DNA of 24,381 bases from Pseudomonadota bacterium (lineage in GTDB: Bacteria > Desulfobacterota > Desulfobacteria > Desulfobacterales > Desulfosarcinaceae), in contig JAEYRZ010000073.1 of NCBI GenBank assembly GCA_023435265.1, positions 1 to 24,381 on the forward strand, read 5' to 3'. A program made the translations under genes and the position numbers. The notes beneath the pieces were generated by a model, which was given only the letters and a program-made list of their open reading frames with translations, searched no databases and was not told the origin of the DNA. Every line of letters begins with the position of its first letter. The stretch's first letter is position 1. Shown here one piece after another: positions 20,580-24,381 of this stretch.

Positions 20580-20981
20580 TCACGCCATTTCCTGAAGCAC
20601 TTTCTTGACCGTCGCACCATCGGCGCTGTCCCCGAAGTGCTTCATGATCGGCCCCATGGCCTGCATTTTGTTTTTATAGACGGAGAAATCGATGTTGTCG
20701 CGGATCCAGGCCCGGATCCGATCCTCGTCGGCCATTTGCGGCAGATAGCTTTCGGCCACCTCGATGAAGCGGTCGGTATCCCCTGCGCCGCTTTGCGCCA
20801 GCACTTCTTTTTCCGATTTGATCAGCTTCCTGATGATTCTGACGGTCTCCGTGTCGGCGATTTCTTTCTGGGATTGACGACTCATTTCGCCAAGGATGAC
20901 CCGCAGAATACTTTTCTTCTCCTCGTCCTTGGCTTTCATTGCGGCCGCAAGATCTTTCTTGATGCGTTCCTGCAGACTCAT
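20580..20981 (-). CDS. GatB/YqeY domain protein
   Basis: 133 residues, typical of the YqeY family (about 147). MSLQERIKKDLAAAMKAKD leads into a helical N-domain with SILRVILGEMSRQSQKE. The C-terminal domain is shared with the tail of GatB (YLPQMADEDRIRAWIRDNI ... MGPIMKHFGDSADGATVKKVLQEMA). In GatB this tail helps tRNA recognition; the function of free-standing YqeY is not established. The start at 20981 has GGAGG seven bases upstream; the open frame extends 23 codons further without support. It is divergent from the response-regulator gene at 21111, and the promoters share the 21000-21110 region. Confidence 0.9.
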   Translation of the reverse strand: MSLQERIKKDLAAAMKAKDEEKKSILRVILGEMSRQSQKEIADTETVRIIRKLIKSEKEVLAQSGAGDTDRFIEVAESYLPQMADEDRIRAWIRDNIDFSVYKNKMQAMGPIMKHFGDSADGATVKKVLQEMA

Positions 20982-21049
20982 CCTCCTGCCTCCGTTTGAA
21001 TGAACCCATGAATACGTTGACGGCGGCCCGCTTGTGTTCGGCCGCCGCA

Positions 21050-21078
21050 TTGGTTAATATCCGCTCCAACCATTTAAT
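21050..21078 (+). promoter_or_regulatory. Candidate promoter of the second OmpR-type pair
   Basis: TTGGTT (21050-21055) and TTTAAT (21073-21078) are 17 bp apart, with the -10 matching consensus at 5/6. Transcription would start near 21085, 26 bases before the first possible start. A TTGACG on the opposite strand near 21100 could belong to the divergent YqeY-like gene. Confidence 0.4.
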
Positions 21079-21110
21079 TTAAACGATCGGAAACGTCAAT
21101 CAATCATGAA

Positions 21111-21800
21111 ATGAGTCCGGGTATGCGCCTGCTGCTGATCGAAGACGACCGGAAAATCGCGGATTTTATCATCAAGGGGTTCAAGGCGGCTGGATATGCC
21201 ATCGCCCACACCGCGGACGGCCATGCAGGATATGAAAAAGCCCTGGTCGAACCATACGACGCGATCGTCGTCGACCTCATGCTGCCCGGGCGCGACGGCC
21301 TGTCCATCATCGAAGCGCTGCGCAAAGAGGGAATCACAACGCCGGTGCTGATTCTGAGCGCTCGCGATTCGGTCGACGACCGCGTCCGGGGGCTGCAGAC
21401 CGGCAGCGACGACTACCTGACCAAGCCCTTCGCCTTTGCCGAGCTGCTGGCGCGGGTCCAGGCGCTGCAGCGGCGCGGCAGCGGACGGACCGAAGCCACT
21501 CAGTTCAAAGTCGGCGATCTTTCGCTCGATCTGCTGTCGCGGCAGGTAAAGCGCGGCGGCCGACGTATCGACCTGCAGCCGCTGGAGTATTCGCTGCTCG
21601 CCTATCTGATGCGCAACGCGGGACGCGTGGTATCCCGATCCATGATCATGGAGCAGGTCTGGGATTATAATTTCGACCCGCAGACCAATGTGGTCGAGGC
21701 CCGCATCTGCCGCCTGCGGGATAAAATCGACAAGGGATTCAACCGCAAGCTGATCCATACCATCCGGGGGGTGGGATATGTTCTTCGCCCGGATTCGTAG
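21111..21800 (+). CDS. OmpR-family response regulator (CusR/CopR-like)
   Basis: 229 residues. The receiver domain has the acidic pair in IEDD (11-13), phospho-acceptor D55 in VVDLMLPG, S83 in LILSARD and K105 in TKPF. The winged helix has LQPLEYSLLAYLMRNAGRVVSRSMIMEQVW, the VVEARICRLRDKID recognition helix and RGVGYVL. The start is ambiguous between 21111 and 21123 (MRLLLIEDD); neither has a strong ribosome site. Its end overlaps the kinase by 23 bases. CusR-like describes overall resemblance only; metal sensing is not shown. The degP promoter downstream carries a repeat that this regulator could bind. Confidence 0.92.
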   Translation: MSPGMRLLLIEDDRKIADFIIKGFKAAGYAIAHTADGHAGYEKALVEPYDAIVVDLMLPGRDGLSIIEALRKEGITTPVLILSARDSVDDRVRGLQTGSDDYLTKPFAFAELLARVQALQRRGSGRTEATQFKVGDLSLDLLSRQVKRGGRRIDLQPLEYSLLAYLMRNAGRVVSRSMIMEQVWDYNFDPQTNVVEARICRLRDKIDKGFNRKLIHTIRGVGYVLRPDS

Positions 21801-23181
21801 GATCCATCACAGCCTGGCGTTTCGATTGACGCTCTGGTATGCGGCGCTGTTCATCCTGTCGGCCGGACTGGCCTTCATGCTTTTTTATGTTCTCATGGCC
21901 GGCACCCTGCGCCAGCGCATCGAGGCCGATCTTGCCGGGCAAGCCAGGCGGTTGAGTGCCGTGTACGCCCTGGAAGGCGTCGAAATGCTGCAGCACACGG
22001 CCTTCCTGCAGGTTCAGAGCGCGGGTGAGAAGAAGACGTTCCTGCGCCTGCTATACCCCAGCGGCGTCGTGTTCGCCGCTTCCAATGCGACTTCCTGGAA
22101 GAATATCGGTATTGACCGCGAAGCGGTGGACCAATTGCTCGCCTTGCATGAACCGGTTTTCACCACCGAAAGACTCGAGGGCGGCGAGCCGGTACGCGTG
22201 CTCTATGCTCAGGCCGGGCCGGAAATCATTCTGCAGATCGGCTATTCCATGGAAAGCGAGAGCCGCCTGCTGCAAACCTTCATGCGCATTTTCTGGCTGA
22301 CCATGCTCCTCATGCTGGTCCTGGCCGTAGGGGTGGGCGGGTTCCTGGCCCGCCGCGCCCTGGCGGGAGTGGCTTCGATCACCCGCACGGCCCAGCGGAT
22401 ATCGCAGGCCGATCTGGATACGCGCGTGCCGGTGCTCAACCGCCACGACGAGATCGACAGCCTGGCCGTGACGTTCAATCAGATGCTGGACCGCATCCGC
22501 AACCTGGTGGTCTCCACCCGGCAGATGAACGACAACATCGCCCACGACCTGCGCAGCCCGCTGACGCGCATCCGCGGGCTGGCCGAAGTGACGCTCACCA
22601 GCGGCGCAGGCGCGGATGAGTACGCCCACATGGCGGCCAGCACGATCGAAGAGTGCGACCGCCTGCTGGCCCTGATCAATACCATGCTCACCATTGCGCG
22701 CACGGAAGCGGGTGTCGAACAATTCGAGGTTCAAAGGCTCGACTTCAGCGCCCTGGTGCAGCGCGCCTGCGAACTCTTCCAGGCCTCCGCAGAAGACAAG
22801 GGCATCCATTTCGACCGCCACATCGCCCCGTCCATCCAGGTTCAAGGCGATCCGGCCATGCTGCAGCGCATGGCCGCCAACCTGATCGACAACGCCATCC
22901 GCTACACCGGGCCGGGAGGCCGCCTGGAGGTGACCCTCAAGGCGGGAGGCGCCGACCGGGTGCTTCTCGAAGTGGCCGACAGCGGTCAGGGCATCGCGCC
23001 GGAAGATCAGGCACTTGTTTTCAACCGCTTCTATCGCGCCGACCGCAGCCGGAACGCCTGCGGTTTCGGGCTGGGGCTCAGTCTGGCACGGGCCATCGCA
23101 CGGGCCCATGGAGGCGACATCGCCCTGCAGAGCATCCCCGGAGCGGGCAGCACCTTTCAGGTCCGGCTGCCCCTCCGATAG
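21778..23181 (+). CDS. Membrane sensor histidine kinase (CusS-like)
   Basis: 467 residues with two membrane segments (about 18-41 and 170-190) bracketing a periplasmic sensor of about 128 residues. A HAMP linker follows (about 190-244; RRALAGVASITRTAQRIS ... HDEIDSLAVTFNQML). The HisKA domain has the phospho-acceptor H256 in NIAHDLRSPLTRIR, and the HATPase domain has NLIDNAIRY, ADSGQGI, NRFYRAD and GFGLGLSLARAIARAHGG. It is the cognate kinase of the overlapping response regulator. The periplasmic part has no motif I can tie to a signal; candidates are metals or envelope damage, the latter because degP follows. The gap to degP is 214 bases and holds no other gene. Confidence 0.94.
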   Translation: MFFARIRRIHHSLAFRLTLWYAALFILSAGLAFMLFYVLMAGTLRQRIEADLAGQARRLSAVYALEGVEMLQHTAFLQVQSAGEKKTFLRLLYPSGVVFAASNATSWKNIGIDREAVDQLLALHEPVFTTERLEGGEPVRVLYAQAGPEIILQIGYSMESESRLLQTFMRIFWLTMLLMLVLAVGVGGFLARRALAGVASITRTAQRISQADLDTRVPVLNRHDEIDSLAVTFNQMLDRIRNLVVSTRQMNDNIAHDLRSPLTRIRGLAEVTLTSGAGADEYAHMAASTIEECDRLLALINTMLTIARTEAGVEQFEVQRLDFSALVQRACELFQASAEDKGIHFDRHIAPSIQVQGDPAMLQRMAANLIDNAIRYTGPGGRLEVTLKAGGADRVLLEVADSGQGIAPEDQALVFNRFYRADRSRNACGFGLGLSLARAIARAHGGDIALQSIPGAGSTFQVRLPLR

Positions 23182-23302
23182 ACGTCCGGTAAGGCAGTTG
23201 ACCCGCATGTCCGGCCCGCGACCGAAATCTTCATTCACGATCGGCCCTTGCTGAAAACGCATATGGCCGCCGGAACTGCGCTCAGATGACCAAATGGTAA
23301 TA

Positions 23303-23342
23303 TTGCCGTCATCTTGCGGTCATGTTGATCCATTATTAATAT
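23303..23342 (+). promoter_or_regulatory. degP promoter with an 11-bp-period direct repeat
   Basis: TTGCCGTCAT (23303-23312) and TTGCGGTCAT (23314-23323) are direct repeats differing at one base, with an 11-bp period. The second copy contains the candidate -35 TTGCGG (23314-23319), 17 bp from TAATAT (23337-23342). Tandem repeats of this period replacing or overlapping the -35 are typical of OmpR/PhoB-family activator sites. The 23182-23302 stretch upstream has no gene and no clear terminator for the kinase transcript. Confidence 0.55.
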
Positions 23343-23395
23343 CGCAGATAACAACAAACAGCGCAGTGGTTTTGCATTACAGAGGAGGATCGAGC

Positions 23396-24381
23396 ATGCG
23401 TCGAATCAATCGTCGTCCATTGGGGATAATGGCCGGTATTCTGTTCCTGGCCACCGCCGTCCTGGGATTGGAAGCCGGTGATGTCCTGGCCCAGGACGCA
23501 CCGATGGTTCCGGCCAATTTCACGGCACTGGCCGAAAAAGCCAAACCGGGCGTCGTCAATATCCGCACCGAGCGCACGCTTAAAGGCGGCGGGCGGGTGT
23601 TCCGGCATTTCTTCGGCCAGCCGTTCGGCGGCGAGCGCAACCCTTTCGAGGAATTCTTCGGCCCCAACGCAGAGCCGCCGCAGCGTGATTTCAAACAGCG
23701 CAGCCTCGGATCGGGCTTTATCATCGATCGTGAAGGATTCATCGTCACCAACAATCATGTGGTGGCCGAGGCAGACCAGATCAAGGTGAAACTGGCGGGC
23801 GGCGAAGAATACGATGCCAAAGTGATGGGCCGTGACCCCAAAACCGATCTGGCGCTGATCAAAATCGAGGGCGCAAAGGATTTGACGCCGCTGCCGATCG
23901 GCAATTCGGACCAGGCCAAAGTCGGCACCTGGGTGGTGGCCATCGGAAGCCCGTTCGGCCTCGAACAGACGGTCACCGCCGGGATCGTGAGCGCAAAGGG
24001 ACGCATCATCGGCGCCGGACAATACGACGATTTCATCCAGACCGATGCCTCGATCAACCCGGGTAACAGCGGCGGACCGCTGCTGGACATGAAGGGAGAG
24101 GTTATCGGCATCAACACGGCCATCGTCGCCAGCGGGCAGGGAATCGGTTTCGCGATTCCGGTCAACCTGGCCAAGAACATCGTCGCGCAATTGAAGGAAA
24201 AGGGCGAGGTGGTGCGCGGCTGGCTGGGCGTCGGGATCCAGGATCTGACCCCCGAACTGGCCGAATATTACAAGCTTAACGCCCGTGAGGGCGTCATGGT
24301 GACCCAGGTGTTTCCAGGAGACCCGGCCGATAAGGCCGGTATCAAGACCAACGATGTCGTCACCGCTATAAACGGCCAGCC
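23396..24381 (+). CDS. DegP/HtrA-family periplasmic serine protease (truncated at contig end)
   Basis: About 328 residues are present. It has a signal peptide (MRRINRRPLGIMAGILFLAT, with a likely cut after DVLA), then an HtrA trypsin-like domain with the complete catalytic triad: H121 in NNHVV, D151 in KTDLALI and S225 in GNSGGP. The first PDZ domain begins near residue 275 (GWLGVGIQDLTPELA) and is cut at the window end; a second PDZ is expected. DegP degrades or refolds damaged periplasmic proteins. A Gln-, Phe- and Gly-rich loop (65-100) precedes the protease core. GGAGG lies eight bases before the ATG. Its position after an OmpR-type pair recalls Cpx- and MucD/CtpA-type envelope stress circuits. 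Confidence 0.96.
   Translation, partial: MRRINRRPLGIMAGILFLATAVLGLEAGDVLAQDAPMVPANFTALAEKAKPGVVNIRTERTLKGGGRVFRHFFGQPFGGERNPFEEFFGPNAEPPQRDFKQRSLGSGFIIDREGFIVTNNHVVAEADQIKVKLAGGEEYDAKVMGRDPKTDLALIKIEGAKDLTPLPIGNSDQAKVGTWVVAIGSPFGLEQTVTAGIVSAKGRIIGAGQYDDFIQTDASINPGNSGGPLLDMKGEVIGINTAIVASGQGIGFAIPVNLAKNIVAQLKEKGEVVRGWLGVGIQDLTPELAEYYKLNAREGVMVTQVFPGDPADKAGIKTNDVVTAINGQ

Noticed and set aside
22051..23262. 403-residue minus-strand frame opposite the CusS-like kinase
   Set aside because: Antisense shadow of a kinase with all catalytic boxes intact.
1..24381. CRISPR arrays, transposases, phage genes, tRNA or rRNA
   Set aside because: I found no regularly spaced repeats, transposase or integrase motifs, tRNA-like cloverleaf or rRNA segments by eye. 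A covariance search would be needed to exclude small structured RNAs.

Overview
The window is about 24.4 kb of GC-rich, densely coding bacterial chromosome. It is probably from a Desulfobacterota (deltaproteobacterial) relative. I infer this from the many two-component systems, the HDOD protein, small Cys-rich proteins of a kind I associate with that group, and a PAS domain with a CY/CPWC cysteine pattern. No rRNA or other marker gene is present, so the placement is tentative. The first 34 bases are not genomic. They match the Illumina Nextera/Tn5 adapter with one extra T, so the left contig end is an artefact and truncates a histidine kinase. The right end cuts a DegP/HtrA protease.

Layout. 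(1) 35-1115, minus strand: an OmpR-type response regulator and its truncated kinase. (2) 1297-3820, plus: a VWA protein, a PspA-like coiled-coil protein and a small membrane protein, tightly coupled. (3) 3979-4772, plus: an EcsC-family gene split into an N-terminal piece and a main piece at an ATGA overlap, which looks like a one-base frameshift. (4) 12720 down to 4977, minus: aldo/keto reductase, zinc-ribbon rhomboid protease, a GcvT-serine hydroxymethyltransferase fusion, an HDOD protein overlapping a GAF histidine kinase, and a 60-residue basic protein. (5) 12906-15622, plus: a small lipoprotein overlapping a PD-(D/E)XK nuclease / Fe-S DinG-XPD helicase fusion. (6) 15718-16374, minus: two small Cys-rich proteins behind a palindromic, AT-rich control region. 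(7) 16566-19251, minus: a three-PAS NarX-like kinase and its NarL-like regulator. (8) 19528-20574, plus: an unknown helical protein, CutA and an unknown 87-residue protein, convergent with a YqeY-like gene. (9) 21111-24381, plus: an OmpR/CusS-like pair followed by degP. The degP promoter carries a two-copy, 11-bp-period direct repeat typical of OmpR-family sites.

The dominant theme is signal transduction and envelope maintenance. There are four histidine kinases (one truncated, one without an adjacent regulator) and three response regulators, plus PspA-like, rhomboid and HtrA proteins. The most distinctive metabolic feature is the GcvT-SHMT fusion, which joins the enzyme that makes methylene-tetrahydrofolate to the one that uses it. 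I found no CRISPR array, transposase, phage gene, tRNA or rRNA, and nothing that is clearly a new defence system. The best leads are the fusion, the split EcsC gene, the TCS-degP promoter repeat, the Cys-rich pair, and several sharp inverted repeats in leaders.
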